From Frankia sp. (GTDB lineage Bacteria > Actinomycetota > Actinomycetes > Frankiales > Frankiaceae), in assembly GCA_019689615.1 (NCBI GenBank), contig JADGHD010000131.1:1-10190 (forward strand): a stretch of DNA of 10,190 nucleotides, given 5' to 3'. Numbering within the stretch: the stretch's first letter is position 1; each line of letters begins with the position of its first letter. The notes under the pieces were generated by a model, which did not search any database, was not told where the DNA came from, and was given only the letters and a program-made list of their open reading frames with translations. Positions 1 through 5,845 of this stretch are shown in pieces. A program made the position numbers and the translations under genes.

Positions 1-594
1 TAGGCCGGGATAGCCGGGGATGGGGCGCAGCACCGGGGGCGACGTCCCCAGCTCCAGCTCCAGGCCGGCGCGCAGTGCGCTGAGCCGGAACAGCTGCTCG
101 TACGGGTGAATCGCGTTGCAGGGGCGGCAGTGGCGCAGGTAGGGCTGATCCAGGACGGCCGTCAGCTGGCTGGACACCAGTCCCTTGGCCATCGGCCTGG
201 TGACGATCGAGCGCATGGCCGCCGCGACCGCGTCGAGCCCGGCGAGGTGGCCGATCCCCGCGGCCTTGAGCTGCCTCGCCGCGTCGAACATGCGCCTGGC
301 GGCGTCGGCGTCGGAGAACGGCTCGACGGCGCTGGCGATGGCCGGCAGGTCGGCGCGCCGGTACAGATGTGGTGCGCCGCGCAGGGTCCAGGCCAGCGCG
401 AGGGCATCCGGGTCGCGGGCCCTCACCGGGTCCACGCCGCGGACCGCGAGCGCCCACAGCCCGCCGTCCGGGCTGGTCTCCTGCACCCCGTAGTCGAGGG
501 CCGCGGTGTCGGCGAGGTCACCCGACTCCCGGTCCAGCTGCTGCGCCAGCACCCGGTACCAGAGCACCTGGCGGCGCGTGACGGTGTCGGCCAT
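1..594 (-). CDS. Winged-helix DNA-binding protein, AlkZ-like family (partial, C-terminus off window)
   Basis: The gene starts at the ATG on 594-592 and stays open to the window edge, giving 198 residues, probably about half of the protein. The sequence fits the actinobacterial 'winged helix DNA-binding domain-containing' family (HTH_42), which includes the DNA glycosylases AlkZ and YcaQ. Recognisable parts are GVQET at 36-40 followed by GLWALAVRG, then WTLRGAPHLYRRADL at 69-83 and PFSDADAARRMFDAA at 92-106. The segment IVTRPMAKGLVSSQL at 130-144 leads into a C156-x2-C159-x3-H163 patch (HCRPCNAIHPYEQ). AlkZ and YcaQ use a QxQ or QxD catalytic motif. Here the comparable place reads QET, so glycosylase activity is not assured. 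The gene lies 58 bp downstream of the acetyltransferase gene on the same strand and could be co-transcribed with it. No strong Shine-Dalgarno is visible. The family call is fairly safe, the function is not. Confidence 0.8.
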   Translation of the reverse strand, partial: MADTVTRRQVLWYRVLAQQLDRESGDLADTAALDYGVQETSPDGGLWALAVRGVDPVRARDPDALALAWTLRGAPHLYRRADLPAIASAVEPFSDADAARRMFDAARQLKAAGIGHLAGLDAVAAAMRSIVTRPMAKGLVSSQLTAVLDQPYLRHCRPCNAIHPYEQLFRLSALRAGLELELGTSPPVLRPIPGYPGL

Positions 595-652
595 GGAACC
601 ACCGTAGGGCGGGGGTCCGACAGCCCGGCCGGGCAGGAGCGCGGGCGGTCGG

Positions 653-1303
653 TCAGGGCAGGTAGCTGCCCGGGGCCCACTCCTCGGGCTCCGACGGCCT
701 GGCCGGGGGACTGCCGGCGGGCGGCAGGGCGTACCAGCCAACGTCCCACCAGCGGCCGAGCTTGTAGCCGGCGGCCGGGTGGATCCCGATCAGCCGGAAG
801 CCGACCGACGTGTGCAGGCCGATGCTGGCCGGATTCGGGTGGGTGACCCCGGCGAACAGGGTGACGTACCCAAGCCGGCGCGCCTCGGGGATCAGGTGGT
901 CATAGAGCGTGCGGCCGATGCCGCGGCCGCGGTGGCCGGCCGACAGGTAGATCGACACGTCAGCCGACCATCGGTACGCGGAGCGCTGGTGATGCTTGCT
1001 GGCGTAGGCGTAGCCGGCGATCTCCCCATCGACCTCGGCGATCAGCCAGGGCATCCGCGGACGGGCGGTCATCCGCTCGTGGATGGTCTCGACGCTGGGG
1101 ACCTCTTCTTCCAGGGAGATCGGGGTCTCCAGCACCCACGGCGCGTAGATCGCCCGGATCGCCGCCGCGTCCTCCCAGCCGTCAGCTGCCCGGATCCGGA
1201 CCTCGCCGGCCCGAACTGACGGGGCGGCGCCGTTCGGGTGCGCCACGTGGGCGCTCGCCGCCCGAGTGGCTGGCGCGGCCGGGTCGATGGGTTCCAGCTC
1301 CAT
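653..1303 (-). CDS. GNAT N-acetyltransferase, phosphinothricin acetyltransferase (PAT/Bar)-like
   Basis: This 216-residue protein probably transfers acetyl from acetyl-CoA to an amino group of a small molecule in the cytoplasm. The GNAT domain starts at about residue 35 (VRIRAADGWEDAAAIRAIY), followed by APWVLETPISLEEEVPS, the usual N-terminal block of PAT-type enzymes. WLIAEVDGEIAGYAYAS lies at 86-102 and RWSADVSIYL at 111-120. The acetyl-CoA pyrophosphate loop is HRGRGIG at 124-130. NPASIGLHTSVGF at 157-169 and GYKLGRWWDVGW at 179-190 close the fold. PAT proteins are usually near 180 residues. The first 30 or so residues and the last 25 are low-complexity extras rich in Ala and Pro. The start is the first ATG of the frame, with GGCGGA just upstream. 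That ribosome-binding site sits inside a hairpin, described separately. The real substrate is unknown: many such enzymes act on methionine sulfoximine or other amino acids and not on the herbicide. Confidence 0.88.
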   Translation of the reverse strand: MELEPIDPAAPATRAASAHVAHPNGAAPSVRAGEVRIRAADGWEDAAAIRAIYAPWVLETPISLEEEVPSVETIHERMTARPRMPWLIAEVDGEIAGYAYASKHHQRSAYRWSADVSIYLSAGHRGRGIGRTLYDHLIPEARRLGYVTLFAGVTHPNPASIGLHTSVGFRLIGIHPAAGYKLGRWWDVGWYALPPAGSPPARPSEPEEWAPGSYLP

Positions 1304-1304
1304 T

Positions 1305-1320
1305 CCGCCATTGTTGGCGG
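1305..1320 (-). promoter_or_regulatory. Hairpin covering the ribosome-binding site of the acetyltransferase gene
   Basis: The minus-strand transcript reads CCGCCA-ACAA-TGGCGG, a perfect 6-bp stem with a 4-nt loop. It ends one base before the ATG at 1303. The 3' arm contains the only purine-rich stretch (GGCGGA) that could serve as Shine-Dalgarno, so folding would hide it. It could be an RNA element that limits translation, or a small DNA operator. The symmetry is visible in the sequence; the function is inference. Confidence 0.4.
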
Positions 1321-1733
1321 GCGCAGGAGTTGGTCGGGCGAACCGTTGTCCTCGTCACGTCCGGGATCCAGGGCCGGCGGGCGCCGCGCCGCCCGACGCC
1401 AGCCCGGCTGGAGGGGCTTCCACCGCTCCCCGGTGCCGGCCGGCCGGAGGAGGGACGAGACGCCGGGGCGGCGTGTCGTGGCTGCCCTGCCGGGGCCGGT
1501 CGCCGAGCGGCCATCACGCGGTGTCCCGCCCGGCGCGGTGTTCGGCTGATCGCGCCGGCCCGCTCAGTCGAACGATCTCCACCGTCGCCCGCGTGGCGGG
1601 GTGAGCTAGGTCAAATGTTGGCCTTCGGTCGTTTTCTACTCTCTGCCCGGCACGGTACGTTCCGCTGGCGACGATCCATTTGTCCGGCATGGCGGACCCA
1701 CCTGGCCCGGGGCGCCCAGGACCGGTCGGAGTC

Positions 1734-1745
1734 GGGGGGAAAGGG
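1734..1745 (+). promoter_or_regulatory. Ribosome-binding site that fixes the acyltransferase start at 1749
   Basis: GGGGGGAAAGGG lies 3 nt before the ATG at 1749. An in-frame ATG at 1680 would add 23 residues of Gly/Pro-rich sequence but has no comparable purine tract. This supports the downstream start. Confidence 0.6.
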
Positions 1746-1748
1746 CGG

Positions 1749-3152
1749 ATGTCCACCGCGGCACCTGACGCCCGGACCGCGCCACCGCGTTACCACGAGC
1801 TGGACGCGTTGCGGGCCGCCATGATGTTCATGGGCATCTTCGTGCACACCGCGACGCTGAGCGATGACGCGGTGTTCAACGGCGTCTCGTACGCGTCCGG
1901 GCTGTTCCGGATGAACGCCTTCTTCGTCGTCGCCGGCTTCTTCGCGGCGATGCTCGTCGGCCGGTACGGCGCCACCGAGATGATCCGTCGCCGGCTGCTG
2001 GTGCTCGGTGTCCCCCTGGCGGCGGTCCTTGCGCTGATCAACCCGGTGCACCTGTGGGTGATGTACAACCACTTCAACCCGCACATCGGGTTCATCCCCT
2101 ACCTGCGCGGCGACGGCGTCGACCCGCCGGACGGCCCCCTGATCTGGCACCTGCACCTGTGGTTCCTGATCAGTCTGCTGGTCTACACGCTGCTCACCCC
2201 GGCCCTGGCGGCGGCGCTGGCCCGGACCTCGCACACCGCCGCCTACCGCTGGCTGGTCGCCAGCCGCCCGCGCGCGCTGGCGCTGCTCTTCGGGTTCCTC
2301 ATCGTCACGACGCTGGTGCTCAAGGGCATCTACCAGGTGGTCCTCGAGCCGGTGGTCGGACCGACGCCGTTCGGCTTCCTGTTCGAGGTCACCCTCCGGT
2401 ACCTGCCGTTCTTCACGATCGGTCTCGCGATCTTTCTGGACCGCCCCCGGCTGCTGCCCGTCTTCCGCCGGCCGACGCTGGTGCCGCTCGCGGTGACCGG
2501 GGTGCTGCTGTACGCCGGGGAGACCGGCCGGGCCGGCGCGCTCGCCAGTGGCGCGGGCAACGTCCTGGTCAACTCGGTGTTCGCGCTCGCCGTCGTGGTC
2601 AACCTGTTCGCGCTGTTCTCCCGGCTCTTCGCGCGGGCCCGGCCGGCGGCCCGGTACGCGGCGGATGCTGCGTACACGGTTTATCTGTTCCACTACTTCG
2701 CCATCTACCTGATCGCCACCGTGCTGTCCGTCGGCACCGACGCGGGCTTCGGGATGTTGCTCCTCGTCAGCGTGTTGACGTTCGCGGTCACGCTGGCGGT
2801 CCACCACTTCCTCATCCGCCGCTTCCGCCTGCTCGCCAAGGTCTTCAACGGGAAGTTCACCTTCGGCCGCCATGCCCGGCGGACGCCGCTGCGGCCCGCC
2901 TCGGCGCCGGCGTCGGGGGCGCCTGCCCCCGCGCCGACCATCTCCGGCCCGTCGACGCCGGTGACGCCGCCGCCGACGGGCCGCGAGCACCCGCGCCCGC
3001 CGGTACCGGGCGGCCCGCCTCCTGTTCGCTCTGGCGGCCGCCACGCGATGCGCAGCTCGATGGCGGCGCGAGGGCGAGCGAGGAACCGAGGGTGGCTGGG
3101 AGGCTGGGCCGGCCGGGGCGTCAGGAGCCGGTGGCGGGGCGCAGCCGGATGA
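1749..3152 (+). CDS. Membrane acyltransferase, acyltransferase-3 / OpgC (MdoC)-like
   Basis: This is a 467-residue integral membrane protein of the acyltransferase-3 superfamily, which moves acyl groups such as acetyl or succinyl onto sugars, glycans or lipids at the cytoplasmic membrane. The first helix contains the family signature, with R22 and the likely catalytic H33 in YHELDALRAAMM...GIFVHTA. About ten hydrophobic segments follow: roughly 25-45, 55-72, 83-100, 133-158, 175-195, 210-232, 242-258, 272-295, 308-328 and 333-355. HLHLWFLISLLVY at 134-146 and YTVYLFHYFAIYL at 309-321 are typical of OpgC-like members. Residues from about 378 onward form an unusual Pro/Ala/Arg-rich tail, about 90 residues beyond the last helix. 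Its final 32 bp overlap the convergent methyltransferase gene. The start is chosen on the purine-rich site just upstream. No glycan-synthesis genes flank it, so the acceptor is unknown. Confidence 0.85.
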   Translation: MSTAAPDARTAPPRYHELDALRAAMMFMGIFVHTATLSDDAVFNGVSYASGLFRMNAFFVVAGFFAAMLVGRYGATEMIRRRLLVLGVPLAAVLALINPVHLWVMYNHFNPHIGFIPYLRGDGVDPPDGPLIWHLHLWFLISLLVYTLLTPALAAALARTSHTAAYRWLVASRPRALALLFGFLIVTTLVLKGIYQVVLEPVVGPTPFGFLFEVTLRYLPFFTIGLAIFLDRPRLLPVFRRPTLVPLAVTGVLLYAGETGRAGALASGAGNVLVNSVFALAVVVNLFALFSRLFARARPAARYAADAAYTVYLFHYFAIYLIATVLSVGTDAGFGMLLLVSVLTFAVTLAVHHFLIRRFRLLAKVFNGKFTFGRHARRTPLRPASAPASGAPAPAPTISGPSTPVTPPPTGREHPRPPVPGGPPPVRSGGRHAMRSSMAARGRARNRGWLGGWAGRGVRSRWRGAAG

Positions 3153-3981
3153 CGGTCTCCAGGTAGGCGGCGGGGATCGCGACGCCGTTGCCGTCACCGT
3201 TGCGGTCGAACCCGCGGGCGAGGTCGGCGAGGTCCGCGGCCAGGGCCGCCCGCCCGCCCTCGTCCAGCGCCTCGAAGGCCTTCAGGGTCGGGCCGTACCA
3301 GGTGCGGAAGAAGTCGACGAAGTCCTCGGCCGAGCGGTGCCGGAACACGCAGATCCGCTCCACCGAGCGGATCTCCGCGGCCACCTCGCCGAACAGCTCG
3401 TTCAGGTAGGCCTGCGTGCCCCACATCATCGGCGAGCGCAGCCCGGCCGGCGGCGGCAGGTGCGCGCCGATCGTCCGGAACATCTGGCCGATGAACCCGT
3501 CCGGCGTCCACGACGCCAGTCCGATGGTGCCGCCCGGGCGGACGACGCGGAGCAGCTCGCTGGCGGCCCGCTGCTGGTCGGGCGCGAACATCACGCCGAA
3601 GACGGACAGCGCGGCGTCGAACGACGCGTCGGCGACCGGGAGGTCCTCGGCGTCGCCGACCTGGAACTCGATCTCCAGACCCTCCGCCGTGGCCCGCTCC
3701 CTGGCCTTGTCCAGCAGTTCCGGGACGTAGTCGACGCCGACGGCGTGGGTGCCGGACCTCGCCGCCGCGATCGTCGCGTTGCCGCTGCCGCAGGCGACGT
3801 CGAGGACGCGCCAGCCAGGGCGCAGATCGGCCGTGTCGGCGAGCAGCTCGCTCTGGAGCACGATCCGCGTCGCGACGACGTGGAAGTCGCCGCTGGACCA
3901 GGTCTTCTGCTGCTTCGCCTTGATCGCGGCCAGGTCGGGGGCAGCGCCGGTGCTGGGGGCGCTGCTCGTGGTTACGGTCAC
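3121..3981 (-). CDS. Class I SAM-dependent methyltransferase (Methyltransf_11/25, UbiE-like)
   Basis: This 286-residue cytoplasmic enzyme should transfer methyl from S-adenosylmethionine. Motif I, VLDVACGSG, is at 59-67. The acidic residue after strand 2 is D84 (VGVDYVPELL), followed by FQVGDAEDLP at 107-115. FDAALSVFGVMFAPD at 121-135 comes next, and ELLRVVRPGGTIGLASW at 142-158 is the usual post-motif. A substrate-facing C-terminal half contains FRTWYGPTLKAFEALDEGG. The frame is open up to 4248, but the added residues are shadow sequence. The GTG at 3981 has a clear GGGAGG 4 nt upstream and gives an N-terminus of normal length. It lies divergent to an HxlR-type regulator across a 147-bp gap, so that regulator is a likely controller. 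The 3' end overlaps the acyltransferase gene by 32 bp. The methyl acceptor cannot be read from the sequence. Confidence 0.9.
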   Translation of the reverse strand: MTVTTSSAPSTGAAPDLAAIKAKQQKTWSSGDFHVVATRIVLQSELLADTADLRPGWRVLDVACGSGNATIAAARSGTHAVGVDYVPELLDKARERATAEGLEIEFQVGDAEDLPVADASFDAALSVFGVMFAPDQQRAASELLRVVRPGGTIGLASWTPDGFIGQMFRTIGAHLPPPAGLRSPMMWGTQAYLNELFGEVAAEIRSVERICVFRHRSAEDFVDFFRTWYGPTLKAFEALDEGGRAALAADLADLARGFDRNGDGNGVAIPAAYLETVIRLRPATGS

Positions 3982-4128
3982 GTTACCTCCCAGGTCTCGG
4001 GCCCGGATGGGCTCGTCAGGAGGTTCAGTCCGCAGCCCCCGTGGCAACCAGTCGCGATCCTGTACCGGTGGCTGTCGGTTAAACATCACCGCGCTACGAC
4101 GGTCGACACCAGGTGTGACGATCGGCCG
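3982..4128. promoter_or_regulatory. Divergent promoter/operator region of methyltransferase and HxlR regulator
   Basis: This 147-bp gap separates two outward-facing start codons. It contains the only AT-rich hexamer nearby, TTAAAC at 4079-4084, a possible -10 for the plus strand. Between it and the regulator start lies the short inverted repeat ACACC-A-GGTGT at 4106-4116. A looser pair, CGGTG at 4066-4070 and CACCG at 4087-4091, flanks TTAAAC. HxlR proteins bind imperfect dyads near their own promoters, so these are candidate operators. No convincing -35 box was found. Confidence 0.35.
3986..3991 (-). promoter_or_regulatory. Ribosome-binding site that fixes the methyltransferase GTG start
   Basis: The minus strand reads GGGAGG, then TAAC, then GTG at 3981. 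This is the best Shine-Dalgarno of the frame and rules out the longer upstream starts. Confidence 0.75.
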
Positions 4129-4902
4129 GTGGCGAACCACCCGGACTACTGCCCGATCTCGATCGGCGCCGAGGTCCTCGGTGACCGGTGGACTCCGCTG
4201 GTGATCCGCGAGCTCTCGGTCGGCGCCGAGGGGTTCAACGAGATCCACCGCGGCGTGCCCCGGATGAGCCGGACACTGCTCGCCCAGCGGCTACGGGCCC
4301 TGGAACGGCGGGGTCTGGTCCGCGCCGAGCCGGCCGAGCCCGGCCGCCCGGGCCGTTACCTGCTGACCCCGGCGGGCGAGGGGCTGGTCCCGATCGTCTG
4401 GGCGATGGGCCGGTGGGCCCACGCCGGCCCGTCAGCCGGCCGCGTAGGACAACGCCCGTCACGCGCGAACCGGCGCGGCCGCGGGCTCGACCGGTGCGTC
4501 AGCCGTCCTGGCCGGCGGAGATCTCGATCGAGCGCAGTGCCAGCTCGGGGGAGGCCTTCTTGGCCTTCTCCGGGGGCTCGCCGCAGACCAGGACCGGCAC
4601 GTCGCGGGACACCTCGACCTCGGCGACCGCCTGGACCGGCCCGTCCGGCCCCGTCCAGGCCAGCCGTACCGTCGCCGCCCGCCTGTCCGGCGCCACCTCG
4701 GTCTGCGCCGAGATCAGTCGATGCTCCAGCCAGCGCCAGCCGAACCGGGCGAACAGCTCCCGCTCGGCGACCTGGCCCCACATGTCCAGCGCCAGGTCCC
4801 CCCGGTAGTGCCCGCTCAGCGGTGGCGGCCCCGACCGGCGGACGATCGTGTCGAGGACGTCGAACTCAAGGAAGCCCCACGCCCGCCCGTCCGGAAGGGT
4901 GA
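4129..4902 (+). CDS. HxlR-family winged-helix transcriptional regulator, probably frameshifted near its 3' end
   Basis: The GTG at 4129 opens with VANHPDYCPISIGAEVLGDRW, the HxlR signature: conserved C8, then GDRWTPLVIREL. The winged helix continues with FNEIHRGVPRMSRTLLAQRL (36-55), RALERRGLVRAEP and GRYLLTPAGEGLVPIVWAMGRWA, ending at about residue 98. Members usually stop soon after this or continue into a second domain. Here the frame stays open to 4902, giving 257 residues whose last 155 or so are Arg/Pro-rich and lie antisense to the well-supported Suc/Fer-like gene. I regard that tail as an artefact. The credible part ends at about 4422. Removing one base in the GGGCCC run at 4415-4420 would give an ending in ARQPAA and a TAG at 4445-4447. 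The gene lies divergent to the methyltransferase and probably regulates it. The ribosome-binding site is poor: AGGTG lies 13 nt upstream. Confidence 0.65.
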   Translation: MANHPDYCPISIGAEVLGDRWTPLVIRELSVGAEGFNEIHRGVPRMSRTLLAQRLRALERRGLVRAEPAEPGRPGRYLLTPAGEGLVPIVWAMGRWAHAGPSAGRVGQRPSRANRRGRGLDRCVSRPGRRRSRSSAVPARGRPSWPSPGARRRPGPARRGTPRPRRPPGPARPAPSRPAVPSPPACPAPPRSAPRSVDAPASASRTGRTAPARRPGPTCPAPGPPGSARSAVAAPTGGRSCRGRRTQGSPTPARPEG

Positions 4903-5509
4903 ACCCGGTGGGTGCGAACCGGTGCCCGCCCGTGTGGCTGCATCGGCGCACCCGCACCCCGGGCCAGGCGGCGGCCACGTCCAGCGCGAGCCGCGTGCCC
5001 AGCCGGCCGCAGCAGCGGTCCCGCCGCCCATGCGCGCACAGCAGGACCTCCGGCGGCGCGGGCTGGCCCGGCACCGCCGCCGGGTCGGCGACCAGCGCCG
5101 CGACGGTCTCGACGAGCCTGTCGGACGCCACGACGTGATCGGCCCCGACGAACCCCCCGGACTCGCCCCGCCGCCAGATCGTGACGGCCACCCCAGCCGG
5201 CGTCGCCGTCGACGAGAGGTCCGTGGCCAGGCGCGGCGCGGGCACGTCGGCGACCGCGACCAGCGGCTCGTCGTCTGGCACGCGGACAGCCAGCAGCCGG
5301 GCGCCGCGCAGCTCGTCCCGCCGCGTCAGCTCGGCGAACGCCGGCATCTCGCCCACGTCGTGCGGCCAGGGCGGCGCCACCTCGACAAGGACCAGCAGGT
5401 CGCAGGTCAGCGCGGACCCGATCGGGTCGACGCGCTGGCCCTGCGTCCAGGGGGCGCACCGGAAGTCCGGTTCGGGGTCGATCGCCTCGTGCGGCTGGCT
5501 GCTGCTCAT
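4499..5509 (-). CDS. Sucrase/ferredoxin-like (Suc_Fer, Apd1-type) [2Fe-2S] protein
   Basis: This 336-residue cytoplasmic protein has the thioredoxin-like ferredoxin fold of the Suc/Fer-like family (yeast Apd1 and Aim32 are relatives). The N-terminal half has C18 and SALTCDLLVLVE at 32-43. The iron-sulfur region is LLCAHGRRDRCCGRLG at 156-171, with C158, C166 and C167, followed by CSHTGGHRFAPTGF at 190-203. The HTGGH motif at 192-196 matches the HxGGH that, with cysteines, ligates the bis-histidine [2Fe-2S] cluster in Apd1-type proteins. GFLEFDVLDTIV and SGHYRGDLALDMWGQVAEREL follow, as expected for the bacterial family. The start at 5509 (MSSSQPHEAID) is preferred over an upstream ATG at 5560, which adds 17 unremarkable residues. 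GGGG precedes the chosen start closely. It is likely a redox or electron-transfer protein, but its partner is unknown and no neighbour points to one. Confidence 0.88.
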   Translation of the reverse strand: MSSSQPHEAIDPEPDFRCAPWTQGQRVDPIGSALTCDLLVLVEVAPPWPHDVGEMPAFAELTRRDELRGARLLAVRVPDDEPLVAVADVPAPRLATDLSSTATPAGVAVTIWRRGESGGFVGADHVVASDRLVETVAALVADPAAVPGQPAPPEVLLCAHGRRDRCCGRLGTRLALDVAAAWPGVRVRRCSHTGGHRFAPTGFTLPDGRAWGFLEFDVLDTIVRRSGPPPLSGHYRGDLALDMWGQVAERELFARFGWRWLEHRLISAQTEVAPDRRAATVRLAWTGPDGPVQAVAEVEVSRDVPVLVCGEPPEKAKKASPELALRSIEISAGQDG

Positions 5510-5529
5510 CACCCCATCATCTGCCCACG

Positions 5530-5571
5530 CCGGGACGCAGGGTCCAATCGCGCGTGGCAACCGGGACGCAG
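5530..5571. repeat. 11-bp direct repeat CCGGGACGCAG, two copies, 31-bp period
   Basis: Exact copies lie at 5530-5540 and 5561-5571, start to start 31 bp, close to three helical turns. They sit 20 to 62 bp upstream of the Suc/Fer-like start codon, where a regulator or promoter would be expected. No third copy was seen. A regulatory role is inference. Confidence 0.5.
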
Positions 5572-5595
5572 CTCACGCCCGGCCCGCGCGCGGTC

Positions 5596-5615
5596 ACGCC
5601 GGCCCGGGCCGGCGT
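5596..5615. repeat. Perfect 20-bp palindrome ACGCCGGCCCGGGCCGGCGT
   Basis: The 10-bp arms meet without a spacer and match perfectly; symmetry ends at 5595/5616. It lies in the gap between two divergent start codons, so an operator is more likely than a terminator. At this GC content G/C palindromes arise by chance more easily, which lowers confidence. Confidence 0.45.
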
Positions 5616-5845
5616 CGGGCCGCACCGGTGCCGTCGGCGCGGGGCCACGGCGCCGTGATCTGGGCGGCGATCGCGCGCGCCTGGCGGCGCCGTGTGCTGA
5701 AGTGCGGGCGGCGAGTGGCGGACCGCGGGCGCCCGCCGACGATCCCGCGCAGCAGCCGCCGGTGGGCCGAGGCAGGCGGCGGGAGGCAGCGTGGCGGCCG
5801 CTTTGGCCTGCTGAGGCAGCACAGAGTGAGGAGAGGACAGCGACG

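Larger units (their letters stand above)
1304..1748. other. Gene-free region between divergent acetyltransferase and acyltransferase genes
   Basis: These 445 bp hold no credible coding frame on either strand: translations are Arg/Pro/Ala-rich without recognisable domains. The left end carries the acetyltransferase RBS hairpin. A stretch of distinctly lower GC (about 1604-1642, containing TCAAATGTTGG and GTTTTCTACTCT) is the best place for the promoter of the plus-strand acyltransferase. I cannot find a well-spaced -35/-10 pair there. The right end carries the purine-rich ribosome-binding site of the acyltransferase gene. Confidence 0.5.
5510..5845. other. Divergent intergenic region with a direct repeat and a large palindrome
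   Basis: These 336 bp lie between the start codons of the Suc/Fer-like gene (minus) and the MaoC-type gene (plus) and should hold both promoters. Long open frames cross it but give Arg/Pro/Gly-rich translations without domains. I see two ordered structures, listed separately: an 11-bp direct repeat at 5530-5571 and a 20-bp palindrome at 5596-5615. I cannot place a reliable -35/-10 pair. The right end carries AGGAGAGG at 5829-5836, the ribosome-binding site of the hydratase gene. Confidence 0.5.

Noticed and set aside
106..846. 246-codon open frame on the plus strand
   Set aside because: It is antisense to the AlkZ-like and acetyltransferase genes, is Arg/Gly/Pro-rich and has no domain; a typical high-GC shadow.
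2054..3166. 370-codon open frame on the plus strand overlapping the acyltransferase
   Set aside because: Different frame of the same gene without membrane helices or motifs.
1611..3197. 528-codon open frame on the minus strand
   Set aside because: It is the complement of the membrane acyltransferase; its Gln/Glu/Asp/Arg-rich composition is what antisense of hydrophobic codons gives.
3337..4128. Upstream extension of the HxlR frame
   Set aside because: It is antisense to the methyltransferase and has no relation to HxlR proteins; the family starts at the GTG on 4129.
3982..4248. 89-residue N-terminal extension of the methyltransferase
   Set aside because: It overlaps the divergent regulator, lacks family similarity, and a GGGAGG site marks the GTG at 3981.
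4721..5845. Upstream extension of the MaoC frame
   Set aside because: It is antisense to the Suc/Fer-like gene; the ATG at 5846 follows AGGAGAGG and matches family length.
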